Notes under the pieces: model-generated
What the model was told of the DNA's origin: nothing
What the model saw: only the letters and a program-made list of their open reading frames with translations
Databases searched by the model: none
Position numbers and translations under genes: made by a program
Shown here: piece by piece, positions 1-9,058 of the stretch
Layout: each line of letters opens with the position of its first letter
Position numbering within the stretch: position 1 is the stretch's first letter
From: CANLBN01 sp050633525
Lineage (GTDB): Bacteria > Pseudomonadota > Gammaproteobacteria > Pseudomonadales > Cellvibrionaceae
DNA: 64,000 bases
Assembly: GCA_050633525.1 (NCBI GenBank)
Contig: JBOEGR010000026.1
Coordinates: 52,135 to 116,134, forward strand
Reading direction: 5' to 3'

Positions 1-84
1 GATGCTGAGTTCATTAGTTTTCTAGAGAAGCAAGAAGAAACCATGAAAGGCCTACTTATTGAATTAGGTTTCATGAAGAAGTAA
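1..84 (+). CDS. tctC: Tripartite tricarboxylate transporter substrate-binding protein, C-terminal end
   Basis: The first 28 codons of the window form an open frame ending in TAA that reads out a short helical tail (FISFLEKQEE, then LLIELGFMKK). This is the usual ending of TctC-family periplasmic binding proteins. The assignment rests mainly on position: tctB and tctA follow directly on the same strand, and tctC-tctB-tctA is the normal order of this family. TctC captures citrate or another carboxylate in the periplasm and delivers it to the TctAB membrane complex. The start of the gene lies outside the window, so substrate and signal peptide cannot be judged. Confidence 0.75.
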   Translation, partial: DAEFISFLEKQEETMKGLLIELGFMKK

Positions 85-176
85 TTTTTGTAATACCAAT
101 TATCTCGGGTAAGCGGGATGCTTGTTTTACCCTAATAGCGAAAGGACTCGCTACTATCTAACTCTTGAGTTTTGTT

Positions 177-653
177 ATGTTGAATATAAGTAAAGATCGT
201 GTCGGTGGGTTAATCTTTTTATTTTTTTCAATCGCTTACGGCTATTATGCGAGACAAGTTCTGCTGATGCCGGGAGACATATCCCAAGCTTTTAACGCAC
301 AAACTTTACCTAATGCATTGTCTATTGCTGGGGTTGTTCTTTCTATTGCGTTATTGGTAACAGCGAAAACCGGTTTTGAAAATCGAATTGATTTGGTAGG
401 TTATCAATTCTCTCTTGTTCTTAAACTACTAGTTCTTATTGTGGCTTTTGCGATCATATTAAAGTGGTTGGGCTTTATTTTATCGACAATCGTATTTTTA
501 GTGGGTGGCTTTTGGGCCTTGGGTGAAAAGAGTATTAAGCGAATGTTGATTGTCGCTATTCCTTTCGCAATATGTACATGGTTTATTTTGGCTAAGTTGC
601 TAGAGGTTTATTTGGCTCCTGGCGTTTTATTTACGATTTTTTCGGGGAGTTAA
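177..653 (+). CDS. tctB: Tripartite tricarboxylate transporter small membrane subunit TctB
   Basis: This is a 158-residue hydrophobic protein with about four membrane segments, the size and layout of TctB. It is the small inner-membrane subunit that works with TctA and the binding protein TctC in secondary, ion-driven uptake of carboxylates. An in-frame TTG at 165 would add four residues, but ATG 177 has a GAG nine bases upstream and gives the usual N-terminus (MLNISKDRVGG), so I use it. The large subunit starts four bases after its stop, which indicates co-transcription and probable translational coupling. The substrate is not predictable from sequence alone. Confidence 0.85.
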   Translation: MLNISKDRVGGLIFLFFSIAYGYYARQVLLMPGDISQAFNAQTLPNALSIAGVVLSIALLVTAKTGFENRIDLVGYQFSLVLKLLVLIVAFAIILKWLGFILSTIVFLVGGFWALGEKSIKRMLIVAIPFAICTWFILAKLLEVYLAPGVLFTIFSGS

Positions 654-657
654 TCAC

Positions 658-2202
658 ATGTGGGACGGTATTTTCACAGGTATAACTACAGCAGTGATGC
701 CATTCAATTTACTAATGGTGTTTGTGGGCTGTTTTGCGGGAACGTTTATTGGTATGTTGCCGGGCTTAGGTCCTGTATCGGCCGTAGCCTTAATGATTCC
801 TATTACTTATGGCCTTGATCCGTCTTCGGGCATTATTTTAATGGCGGGTGTTTATTATGGCGCTGTTTTTGGTGGATCAACCTCGTCTATTTTAATTAAT
901 GCGCCCGGTTGCGCTAGTACCGTGGTAACGGCTTTTGATGGCTACCCTTTAGCTCGTCAGAAGCAAGCGGGTAAAGCGCTCGCTATTGCGGCTTATTCTT
1001 CTTTTACTGGGGGGACTATTGGTGCAATTATTTTGCTCTTTGCCGCGCCGGCCTTGGCAAAAGTATCTTTGAGTTTTCAGTCCAGCGATTATTTCGCTCT
1101 AATGCTGCTTGGTTTTACCGCAGTTGCTGCCTTTTCAGGTAAAGGTCAGGTTATAAAAGCCTTAATCATGTGTGTGTTTGGCTTGATGATCGCGACAGTC
1201 GGTACTGATGTCACTTCTGGTATTCCTCGTTTTACGTTTGGTAGTTTAGAAGTAATTGACGGTGTTAGTTTCTTGTTATTAGCGATGGCAACATTTGCTC
1301 TAGCTGAGATATTAATGGCCGTGATGAGGGGAGATCATAAACGAGGCGGTGATGCGATTGATGCAAAAGAATTAGGTAGCATGAAGCTCTCGAAAGAAGA
1401 GATTAAAGAAATTGCTCCAACAATGGCGCGTAGTTCTGTTTTCGGCTTTGTCGTCGGAGTTTTGCCCGGTGCAGGTGCGACAATCGCCTCGTTTCTTGCT
1501 TACGGTCTTGAAAGAACCGTGGCATCGGCAAAAGAAAAGTTGAAGTTTGGTCAGGGTTCTATCAGAGGTTTGGCTGCTCCAGAGTCGGCAAACAATGCGG
1601 CTTCTACAGGTTCATTTGTACCTTTGTTAACGCTCGGTATTCCTGGTTCAGGCACAACGGCAATTATGCTCGGTGCTTTGATTGCGTATGGAATACAGCC
1701 TGGTCCTCGTTTATTCGTGGATAATCCAGAAATTTTTTGGTCGGTCATTATTTCTATGTATATAGGTAATATTGTTTTACTTATTATGAACCTTCCACTT
1801 ATTCCTTATATTTCACGTCTGTTAGCGATACCTAGCCAAATTCTAATTCCGCTTGTCTTATTCTTCTCTATTACAGGTGTGTACTTGGTTAGTTTTAATA
1901 CCTTCGATATTCATATGATGGTATTTATTGCGGCGATTGCGATCTTTTTAAGGCTGTTATCCTTCTCTATGGCGCCTATGTTGCTCGGGTTTATCTTAGG
2001 TGGGATTATGGAGAGTAACCTTGCTCGCGCATTGGCTATTCATGATGGCAGTTTCAGTTTCTTGTGGGAACGTCCACTGACTCGATGGATTGTTATATTT
2101 GCAATTGTCGTTTTGTTATTGCCGCCAATAATTGAACGCATCAATAAAATGCGTGCAAAACGATTTACTGAAGAAGCCATTGTAGAGAATACTGGCGATT
2201 AA
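658..2202 (+). CDS. tctA: Tripartite tricarboxylate transporter large membrane subunit TctA
   Basis: At 514 residues this is close to the usual TctA length of about 500. It has roughly a dozen membrane segments and glycine/proline-rich motifs typical of the family: GMLPGLGPVSAVALM near the N-terminus and GVLPGAGATIASFLAYG in the second half. TctA is the large permease subunit of the tripartite tricarboxylate transporter and acts in the inner membrane with TctB and TctC. A GGGGAG ribosome-binding site overlaps the end of tctB. The next gene downstream is a Cache-domain sensor on the same strand, which may sense the transported ligand; that link is inference. Confidence 0.93.
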   Translation: MWDGIFTGITTAVMPFNLLMVFVGCFAGTFIGMLPGLGPVSAVALMIPITYGLDPSSGIILMAGVYYGAVFGGSTSSILINAPGCASTVVTAFDGYPLARQKQAGKALAIAAYSSFTGGTIGAIILLFAAPALAKVSLSFQSSDYFALMLLGFTAVAAFSGKGQVIKALIMCVFGLMIATVGTDVTSGIPRFTFGSLEVIDGVSFLLLAMATFALAEILMAVMRGDHKRGGDAIDAKELGSMKLSKEEIKEIAPTMARSSVFGFVVGVLPGAGATIASFLAYGLERTVASAKEKLKFGQGSIRGLAAPESANNAASTGSFVPLLTLGIPGSGTTAIMLGALIAYGIQPGPRLFVDNPEIFWSVIISMYIGNIVLLIMNLPLIPYISRLLAIPSQILIPLVLFFSITGVYLVSFNTFDIHMMVFIAAIAIFLRLLSFSMAPMLLGFILGGIMESNLARALAIHDGSFSFLWERPLTRWIVIFAIVVLLLPPIIERINKMRAKRFTEEAIVENTGD

Positions 2203-2242
2203 TAATAATAGTGTCAGTATAATTCTGATAAAGGTGAGTTAA

Positions 2243-3340
2243 ATGAATATCAATAGTTTTTCCTTAAAAATAATGTTAGGTATATTATTTTGTGTGTCAC
2301 TTCCTTTGTCAGGATTATGGTTGGCCAATGGCCACTTTTCTAAAGTTATTGAAAAAGAAATAGATTGGGAGCTTGAACAAACTGCTGAATTTTTGTCTTT
2401 AAGTGCTAATAGTTGGGCTGATATAAACCTTCGTGTTTTAAATCACCATGCTGCTCTCCCTGAAATGAAGTCGTTTGATCAAGTACAGCAAAGCAAAATA
2501 TTGAAAACAATTGAGTCATCTTATGAGTGGGCTTACTCTGTTTATACGGTAGGAAAAGATGGGTATATCGCAGCAAGGAGCGATGGTAAATCCGTTTTAA
2601 AGCCTGATGGAACCAAGAAATATTTTCGTGGTGATCGTGAATATATGACCGAAATTATTGAAGGCGCAGATGTTGGGCAGCAAGTACTAATTAGTGGCCG
2701 ATTGGGCGTGCCTGTTTTAATTATGTGCTCCCCGATTAATAAAGAAAATTTTAATTCCTCTGACGCGCCGTATGGTGCTCTATGTATGGCGATGAAATTA
2801 ACTGTAGTCTCCAATGTGGTAGAGGATTTACGTATAGGCGAAACGGGCTTTGCGATGCTGCTCGATGATAAAAACAAATTGATTGCTCATGGTAACACCT
2901 TGGCTGTATTTGAAAACTTACAAGATTTTTCTGACTCCTTGTTAATCAAATCTTCAGTTAATAATGGTCAATTCTCCTATACTCTAGACGGAGTAAAGAA
3001 AGTGGTTTATTCAAAGCGAATAACTCAAGGTTGGCGTATGGTGGTTGAGCGAGATTTTGATGAAGCCTACTCCCAATTAATTAAGTCCAATCAAAACTTT
3101 CTCTATATTCTTGTTGCCACTATTCTCATTTCAATTTTGATTGCGCTATTTATTGCGAAGGCAATATCTAGGCCGGTTAAAAATATTACAGAAGTGACGG
3201 ATCAAATGAGCAAAGGTAAACTCGGCATGAAAATGAAAGAAATATCTAGAGGTGATGAGATAGGCGACCTTGCTCGTTCAATCGAACGTATGGGTATTAG
3301 TGTTGGGATAGCCATCAAGAAATTAAAAGATAAAAAATAA
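2243..3340 (+). CDS. Orphan Cache-HAMP membrane sensor without an output domain
   Basis: This 365-residue protein has an N-terminal membrane segment (about residues 8-28) and a periplasmic region of roughly 250 residues resembling a dCache ligand-binding domain. A second membrane segment follows (about 285-308), then a HAMP linker containing AISRPVKNITEVTDQMSKGK. It stops right after HAMP, with no histidine kinase, GGDEF or methyl-accepting domain. A strong AAGGTGAG site precedes ATG 2243. It follows tctA by 40 bases and converges on cbrB with only 12 bases between the stops, so a missing downstream domain cannot be hidden there. It may act by pairing with another HAMP protein or be a relic of a larger receptor. 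Confidence 0.75.
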   Translation: MNINSFSLKIMLGILFCVSLPLSGLWLANGHFSKVIEKEIDWELEQTAEFLSLSANSWADINLRVLNHHAALPEMKSFDQVQQSKILKTIESSYEWAYSVYTVGKDGYIAARSDGKSVLKPDGTKKYFRGDREYMTEIIEGADVGQQVLISGRLGVPVLIMCSPINKENFNSSDAPYGALCMAMKLTVVSNVVEDLRIGETGFAMLLDDKNKLIAHGNTLAVFENLQDFSDSLLIKSSVNNGQFSYTLDGVKKVVYSKRITQGWRMVVERDFDEAYSQLIKSNQNFLYILVATILISILIALFIAKAISRPVKNITEVTDQMSKGKLGMKMKEISRGDEIGDLARSIERMGISVGIAIKKLKDKK

Positions 3341-3352
3341 TGTAAGTGTTAT

Positions 3353-4723
3353 TTACACTCGTTTTTTTCTCGGAATTCCCAGTTTTTGTCGACGTTCCCA
3401 TAAGCACTTGCGGCTGACACCGAGCTTTTTAGCAAGTTCGGTTTCACTCATTGTATCTTCGTTATCTAATACAAATTGCTGGAAATAATTTTCTAGGGAT
3501 AAGTCGGCTTCTGTTGTTTGCTTTTTAGTATTGCGAGGAGAGTGCTGGATGCTTGGCTCATTTTCTTGGTGAAGTTCGTTAAGCTCTATATTTAATGCTA
3601 ATAAACTTTTTGGTATTTCATGTTCATCTTCACACAATATCACTGCGCGTTGAACGGCATTTTCTAATTCTCTCACATTACCTGGCCAAGGGTAGGCAAT
3701 CATTGCTTCTGCTGCTGCGGGCGATAGTGATAAAGCAGGCTTGTTATAAGTTTCGCAATATCGTTCAATGATCGCATTGCCCAGTGCGATGATATCTCCC
3801 CCTCGCTCTCTTAAAGCCGGAATTTGTAGTTGAATCACGTTGAGGCGAAAGAATAAATCTTCTCGGAACAGGCCATCTCGACAACGTTGGTTTAAGTCTC
3901 TGTGAGTCGCAGCAATAAGGCGGATATCCACTTTTTGAGTCTTAACTGAACCCACGGGTCTCACTTCGCCTTCTTGTAATACTCTCAGTAAACGGGCTTG
4001 CGCTTCAAGCGGTAGTTCTCCAATTTCATCTAAAAATAGTGTGCCACCATTAGCCGCAACAACTAAGCCTTCTCTGTGAGAGTCTGCCCCTGTAAATGCG
4101 CCTTTTTCATGCCCAAATAACTCTGATTCAATTAGGGTGTCGGGAATGGCTGCACAGTTTATACAAATCAGTGCGTTATCAGCTCGCTGGCTATTAGCGT
4201 GAATAGATTTAGCGGTCAGCTCTTTACCTGTACCGGTTTCGCCGTTAATTAATACGGTGGCATTGGTCGGCGCGACCTGTTCAATACGTTTGTATAGGGC
4301 TTGCATAATGGGGCTATCGCCAATCATGCCGCTATTTAAGTTGCTCTCTGCTTCGGTATTGCTTGGAAGCGGTTTCGCTTTATCTTCAAGGATACGTTTA
4401 ACGGTATTGACCATTTCATCGTGGTCAAAGGGTTTTGCAATATAGTCAACCGCTCCCATGCGCATAGCGTCGACGGCAGATCGAAGGCTGGCGTAGCTGG
4501 TCATAATTAAAACCGGCGTATTAGAGGCTAAGTTGATTAAGTCAGTGCCAGGCTCCCCAGGTAAGCGCAGGTCACTGATAATTAAGTCAAAGTTATCCAG
4601 CGTGTGTTTACTTGCCTCCTTAACCGAACCCGCATCTTTCACATCAAATTGATGTCTTTCCAATAGCTTGCGTAAAGCCATGCGGATAATAGCTTCATCT
4701 TCGACAATTAAGATTTTATTCAT
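3353..4723 (-). CDS. cbrB: Sigma-54-dependent response regulator CbrB
   Basis: This is a 456-residue NtrC-class activator. A receiver domain (about residues 1-120) carries the phosphoacceptor Asp51 within IISDLRLPG. The AAA+ domain has GETGTGKE (Walker A) and the sigma-54 contact loop GAFTGA near residue 210. The C-terminus is a Fis-type helix-turn-helix (ETELAKKLGVSRKCLWERR). The N-terminus and the position directly after cbrA match Pseudomonas CbrB, which activates catabolic genes from sigma-54 promoters in response to carbon/nitrogen balance. In Pseudomonas the small RNA gene crcZ follows cbrB. Here only 12 bases separate cbrB from a converging gene, so crcZ is not in that position. Confidence 0.9.
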   Translation of the reverse strand: MNKILIVEDEAIIRMALRKLLERHQFDVKDAGSVKEASKHTLDNFDLIISDLRLPGEPGTDLINLASNTPVLIMTSYASLRSAVDAMRMGAVDYIAKPFDHDEMVNTVKRILEDKAKPLPSNTEAESNLNSGMIGDSPIMQALYKRIEQVAPTNATVLINGETGTGKELTAKSIHANSQRADNALICINCAAIPDTLIESELFGHEKGAFTGADSHREGLVVAANGGTLFLDEIGELPLEAQARLLRVLQEGEVRPVGSVKTQKVDIRLIAATHRDLNQRCRDGLFREDLFFRLNVIQLQIPALRERGGDIIALGNAIIERYCETYNKPALSLSPAAAEAMIAYPWPGNVRELENAVQRAVILCEDEHEIPKSLLALNIELNELHQENEPSIQHSPRNTKKQTTEADLSLENYFQQFVLDNEDTMSETELAKKLGVSRKCLWERRQKLGIPRKKRV

Positions 4724-4783
4724 TTAAAACGAGTACCGCTATATTTGATTAGGAGTGGAGGCTATTGTGGCAGGTCTAGGGTG

Positions 4784-7729
4784 CTATGATAGCCTCAAAG
4801 GTAATTGTATCGTAAAACGTGTACCACGGCCTTGAGCAACTGGGCTAGTGACGTGAATATTGCCTTGATGTTCTTCAATGATACTAAAGACAACGGCTAA
4901 GCCCAAGCCGGTTCCTTTGCCCGTTTCTTTGGTGCTAAAAAAGGGCTCCATAATTTGCTTAATATGTTCTTTAGCAATACCGGTTCCTTCATCTGTGATG
5001 TCAATTTCAACTCTATCTTCTTCGATCCGGCTGGATAGCGTGACAGAGCAGAACTCTGGGCTAGCATCATTCGCGTTTCCTAGTAAGTTGATAAATACTT
5101 GGATTAAACGCTGGCTATCTCCCCAGACTCTTGCATCGGTATCAATGGTATTACTGTACTCAACGGGTTTACGGTCTCGTTGTAGCGATAATAAGTGAAT
5201 AGCCTCATTTGCACATTCACTAATATTGACCTCATGAAAGTCTTCGCTTGAGTGCTTCCCAGTGTGAGCAAAGGTGACCAACGATTGCACGATGCGACTA
5301 ATACGGTCTGTTTGCGATAATATTGCCTCCGCTGTTTCAATACGGCCGTCTTCTTGGTCTTCATAGCGTAAGTTTTGAGCGAGACAGGCAATGCCGGTCA
5401 CAGGGTTGCCGATTTCATGTGCAACACCGGCAGCAAGTCGGCCAATCGATGCAAGGCGAGTATTGTGCATCAGCTCCTGTTCCATCAGTTGAATATTGGT
5501 GAAGTCCTCGATGAGAATAACCTGGCCATCAATGCGCTTATTGGCTGATTTTTGAATCGCTGATTTATGCAAGCGATACCAATGAGTGTTGCCACTATGG
5601 TCCACAGATTCTCTATTAATGTGGGTTTGCCAATCATTCACAAAGTCACTAATAAGTGGTCCCCAAGGCGAAGGTAAGTCACGTAAGTTTGAGCCCGTAA
5701 TTTCTGAACCTTTAATGCCGGTGATATCTGCCATAGCATTGTTCCACAATAAAATCTCATCATCGAGTCCGATAGAACAGATCGCAATCGGGAGTTCTAA
5801 TAAGGTATTGCGGTGATGCATCCTCAATAAATTAACGTCGGCAGTCAGTCCCTGCATTTTATGGCCTAGTCGCTCCAAGCGGCTTTCCATTAAATTGATA
5901 TCGACGACTTCGGTATTGGAGGGTGCACGATAAGGAAAATGTTTTTCGATAATATCGGAGGCTAAACTGTGCCCCAGTAAACCGGATAAATTAGTGCGAA
6001 TGCGTGTTCTTAAACGTCGCAAGGCGTAGGGGCGTGTTTCATCTTCTGGTAATTCTAAAAACGCCAATGCGCGATTGACTTCTTTTATTGCAGCGCTATC
6101 ACCAATGCTCACGGCCAATTTATCTTTAAAGTCTTTTGCGGACTTGACTTCAAGCATACGCCTAAACGGGTGGCTTAGTTCATCTTCAGCGCAGACGTCA
6201 GCATGGTAGCGCTCTTCATCTCCCATCGGTGTTAAGTAGGAAACCACAGTGAACATAAGAATGTTAATGCCTATAGCAATTAAGGTGATGGCTTCCCAGG
6301 CGGGTATCCCTGTTGCAAATGGTTTTGATAAAAAGGGAAGTGATAAGTTATCCCATGAAAAAACCACAGGCAAAGCTAAACCGATGAGCCAAACTAATGA
6401 GCCAGAAATAATGCCAGCAAAAAAACCATAGCGATTGGCGCGAGGCCAGTAACTAATCGCAACAACACCGGGCACAAACTGTAAGGCTTGTACAAATGCT
6501 AATAAAGCTAAATCCATTAGCGAGTAGCGGTGATTTAGCCAAAGGTAAAGTAGGTAGCTCGTTAAGGTAATAGCGATAATTAATAAACGTCTTAACCAGC
6601 GTAATTGTGCATAAATATCTTTTTGCGTTTGTAATCGCAGCAAAGGTAAAAGCCATTGATTTAATACCATTGTTGCCAAAGATAAAATGGAAACAACTAA
6701 GGCGCCAGATGCGGCCGACAAACCACCGACCCACGCTATCATGGTGATGACAGGCGCATTGGAAAATTGAGGAACGCCTAAGGTGAAATAGGATATAGGG
6801 AAGGGCACCTTGAGTTCAAAACCTGCCCACAGTATAGGGAAAACAGGGAGCGCCATGAGCAGTAAAAATAATGGAAAGGCCCACGTTACCATGCGTGCAA
6901 CTTGATTAATGGATTGATCCATTTGGCTCATATGGAAGATGTGTGGCATCAGCACACCCGTTGCGATAAAAACGAGCAATAGTGTGTGGGAAGACGAGTT
7001 TTGTATAGGGGCATGTAGTCGGATAAGGTATTCGCCATTATTAAGCAGCCATTGATCTAAGCCCGCAAAGCCACCAAAAACATGATAAACAGCGAATAGT
7101 CCCACGGTAGTTAAGGCAATCATTTTAATCACTGACTCAAATGCCATTGTTGTAACCAATGATTTATATTGGCTGTAACCTGCGCCGAATATCATACAAA
7201 ATGCGGTAATTAATAAGCAGTAAAACAGTGCGAAAGTATTGCGTTGTTGTTTCCACTCACTGTTGTCTACGGTTTTATTTGGGAGCTCTTGGGTGAGCAA
7301 TACTAAAGTATCAGCGACGGCCTGAATTTGTAGTACTAATAGCGGAATAATCGAAAGAAAAATAAATAAAGTAGCTAAACTACCTGCTAATTGACTGTGA
7401 TAACGGAACACTAATAAGTCAGCAATAGAGCGTAGTTGAAAGCGTTGGCATAGTTCGGCAAGAGGCGCTTGAATAATCGGTGCGAACAAGAAAAAAGCTC
7501 CGGTTCCCATATAATAGGCCAATGCGCCATAACCGAACTGGTAGGCTAAATCGATCACACCATAAAACGACCAAGCACTAAAAAAAATGCCCAAAGAAAG
7601 CACATAAGTAAAAGGGTGGTTGGTAATTTTTTTAGGAATCCAGCCATTATTCGCCGCGTAAGCAATGACGAATAAGACCACTAAATAAGTGATGCCCAGT
7701 AAGGCTATATGGGTGAGTTCAAAAGTCAT
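4784..7729 (-). CDS. cbrA: Sensor histidine kinase with SLC5 transporter domain, CbrA
   Basis: At 981 residues it is almost exactly the length of Pseudomonas CbrA. The first ~500 residues form a sodium/solute symporter (SLC5) module with about 13 membrane segments. A linker and a PAS-like region (about 640-740) follow, then a histidine kinase with the phosphoacceptor His near 771 (HEIGNPVTGIACLAQN) and an ATPase domain with DEGTGIAKEH and GKGTGLGLAVV. CbrA phosphorylates CbrB; the CbrAB pair governs use of amino acids and other carbon or nitrogen sources. The ATG follows the TAG of the upstream 56-residue gene with no gap, and cbrB starts 60 bases downstream, so the three genes probably share a transcript. 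Confidence 0.93.
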   Translation of the reverse strand: MTFELTHIALLGITYLVVLFVIAYAANNGWIPKKITNHPFTYVLSLGIFFSAWSFYGVIDLAYQFGYGALAYYMGTGAFFLFAPIIQAPLAELCQRFQLRSIADLLVFRYHSQLAGSLATLFIFLSIIPLLVLQIQAVADTLVLLTQELPNKTVDNSEWKQQRNTFALFYCLLITAFCMIFGAGYSQYKSLVTTMAFESVIKMIALTTVGLFAVYHVFGGFAGLDQWLLNNGEYLIRLHAPIQNSSSHTLLLVFIATGVLMPHIFHMSQMDQSINQVARMVTWAFPLFLLLMALPVFPILWAGFELKVPFPISYFTLGVPQFSNAPVITMIAWVGGLSAASGALVVSILSLATMVLNQWLLPLLRLQTQKDIYAQLRWLRRLLIIAITLTSYLLYLWLNHRYSLMDLALLAFVQALQFVPGVVAISYWPRANRYGFFAGIISGSLVWLIGLALPVVFSWDNLSLPFLSKPFATGIPAWEAITLIAIGINILMFTVVSYLTPMGDEERYHADVCAEDELSHPFRRMLEVKSAKDFKDKLAVSIGDSAAIKEVNRALAFLELPEDETRPYALRRLRTRIRTNLSGLLGHSLASDIIEKHFPYRAPSNTEVVDINLMESRLERLGHKMQGLTADVNLLRMHHRNTLLELPIAICSIGLDDEILLWNNAMADITGIKGSEITGSNLRDLPSPWGPLISDFVNDWQTHINRESVDHSGNTHWYRLHKSAIQKSANKRIDGQVILIEDFTNIQLMEQELMHNTRLASIGRLAAGVAHEIGNPVTGIACLAQNLRYEDQEDGRIETAEAILSQTDRISRIVQSLVTFAHTGKHSSEDFHEVNISECANEAIHLLSLQRDRKPVEYSNTIDTDARVWGDSQRLIQVFINLLGNANDASPEFCSVTLSSRIEEDRVEIDITDEGTGIAKEHIKQIMEPFFSTKETGKGTGLGLAVVFSIIEEHQGNIHVTSPVAQGRGTRFTIQLPLRLS

Positions 7730-7900
7730 CTAAGTCGTTTTATTATATTTTTGTAGGAGGTAAGCGCCAATAATAATCATAATCCAAACGATAAAAGGCT
7801 TATACCAAGAACCGGACGGGGAGATAATCCAATTAAATAGCGTGGGTGCAAAAATATACGCAATTAACAGAGTGAAAAATAAGAACTTTTGATTATTCAT
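7730..7900 (-). CDS. Small two-segment membrane protein preceding cbrA
   Basis: This short gene encodes 56 residues beginning MNNQKFLFFTLL. It has two hydrophobic stretches (about 5-26 and 36-50) separated by a short loop containing SPSGSW, and a basic end. Its stop codon TAG abuts the ATG of cbrA, so translation is likely coupled. A small membrane protein of similar size sits at the same place between gluQ and cbrA in Pseudomonas, which supports the gene being real despite a poor ribosome-binding site. The function is unknown; a role in membrane insertion or signalling of CbrA would be a guess. Confidence 0.75.
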   Translation of the reverse strand: MNNQKFLFFTLLIAYIFAPTLFNWIISPSGSWYKPFIVWIMIIIGAYLLQKYNKTT

Positions 7901-7964
7901 GAGGGAGTTAAAAGTATCTCTGTTTGCGGGTAGGGTGAAGAAGCTTGCTTATATCAAGCCGATA

Positions 7965-8933
7965 TTACTCATCTGTTAATGGTGGTGCAAGCATCGACTG
8001 TGTTGGCAGCTTATTTCGCTGCCATTTGAGGCTCGCCCATTCTAGTATGCTGGCACAGTTATCGGAATCTCTTAATTCCGGAGGTGGGGCATGGTTGAGA
8101 AATTGTAGTGCTATCACTAAGTTATTGGCGGCCTTGCTATTATCAAGAGCGGGGGCTTGTGTTTGCTTGCTGAGTTTATCGCCATCGCTGCCTAGGGCTA
8201 GAGGGACATGGCCGTATAAGGGTAGCTCTTTTATATTTTGGCTAACATGATTCATCAGTAATAGAATATAACGCTGCCGATTACTTGAGTCGATTAAATC
8301 ATGACCGCGAATAACGTGGGTGATGTTTTGATGACGATCATCCACCGCAACCGCTAGCTGATAGGCAAATAGCCCGTCTTTACGTTTTACGATCATGTCA
8401 CCAACTGCGGATAAAGGAAATTGTTGATGCCCTAGAAAGAGGTCATCAAACTCTTCTGCGATGACTTGTTCTGATAGTGGTAATTGATCTACCTTGAGTC
8501 GAGTTGCGCAAGTGGCTTCTATTGGCGGGGGCGAACGCCTGCAGTGGCTATCATAGCGACCCCCCAATTGCATTATGCGATGACGAGTACAGTTACAAGG
8601 GTAGTGTGATCCTAACTCGTCTAAAGCTGCCTGATAGGCGTCTAGTCGTTGGCTTTGGTACAGAATGTCTTTATCCCAGAATAGGTGGTGAGCTTCTAAA
8701 GAGGCTAATATGCTGTCCGCTGCCCCTGCTTCTTCCCGAGGTGGGTCTAGGTCTTCCATCCTGACTAACCATTGCCCTTTATGGGCCCGAGCATCTAGAT
8801 AGCTAGCCAGAGCTGCCACCAATGAGCCAAAATGCAGCTTCCCGCTAGGCGAAGGTGCAAATCGCCCTACGTAGGAGGTCTTGTCATGTTGAGGGTTTGG
8901 CTTGTTTAAGTCCGCATTGCTTGTTAGATCCAC
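7965..8933 (-). CDS. gluQ: Glutamyl-Q tRNA(Asp) synthetase
   Basis: This 322-residue protein is a truncated glutamyl-tRNA synthetase lacking the anticodon-binding domain. The class I signature appears as PSPSGKLHFGS (residues 27-37) and the KMSKS-like loop as DGDKLSKQ. A zinc site is formed by CNC and the downstream Tyr and Cys of GGRYDSHC, typical of GluQ-RS. The enzyme activates glutamate and attaches it to queuosine in the anticodon of tRNA-Asp. It lies downstream of dksA on the same strand, a linkage conserved in many gammaproteobacteria, with two hairpins in the gap. Confidence 0.93.
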   Translation of the reverse strand: MDLTSNADLNKPNPQHDKTSYVGRFAPSPSGKLHFGSLVAALASYLDARAHKGQWLVRMEDLDPPREEAGAADSILASLEAHHLFWDKDILYQSQRLDAYQAALDELGSHYPCNCTRHRIMQLGGRYDSHCRRSPPPIEATCATRLKVDQLPLSEQVIAEEFDDLFLGHQQFPLSAVGDMIVKRKDGLFAYQLAVAVDDRHQNITHVIRGHDLIDSSNRQRYILLLMNHVSQNIKELPLYGHVPLALGSDGDKLSKQTQAPALDNSKAANNLVIALQFLNHAPPPELRDSDNCASILEWASLKWQRNKLPTQSMLAPPLTDE

Positions 8934-8958
8934 GACGTGTGATTACTCATGGGAAATG

Positions 8959-8989
8959 AAAGAGGCTTATATTGATAGTCAGCCTCTTT
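8959..8989 (-). terminator. Probable dksA terminator hairpin
   Basis: Nine-base perfect arms (AAAGAGGCT / AGCCTCTTT) surround a 13-base loop between dksA and gluQ. Read on the minus strand, the hairpin ends in a short T-rich run. It would end or attenuate transcription from dksA into gluQ. Confidence 0.6.
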
Positions 8990-8991
8990 TA

Positions 8992-9029
8992 CAAGAGCGT
9001 ATTTATCGGATGATACGCTTACGCTCTTG
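8992..9029 (-). repeat. Second inverted repeat in the dksA-gluQ gap
   Basis: CAAGAGCG at one end pairs with CGCTCTTG at the other, with an internal GCGTAT/ATACGC pairing. It lies directly before the first hairpin in the transcript from dksA. The two together may form a compound terminator or an RNA processing signal. Confidence 0.45.
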
Positions 9030-9058
9030 CAGGGTGTATATAACAGGGCTACCCCTTG

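Noticed and set aside
3341..3352. Place where Pseudomonas carries crcZ after cbrB
   Set aside because: Only 12 bases separate cbrB from a convergent gene, and no CA-rich sRNA with its own promoter is visible.
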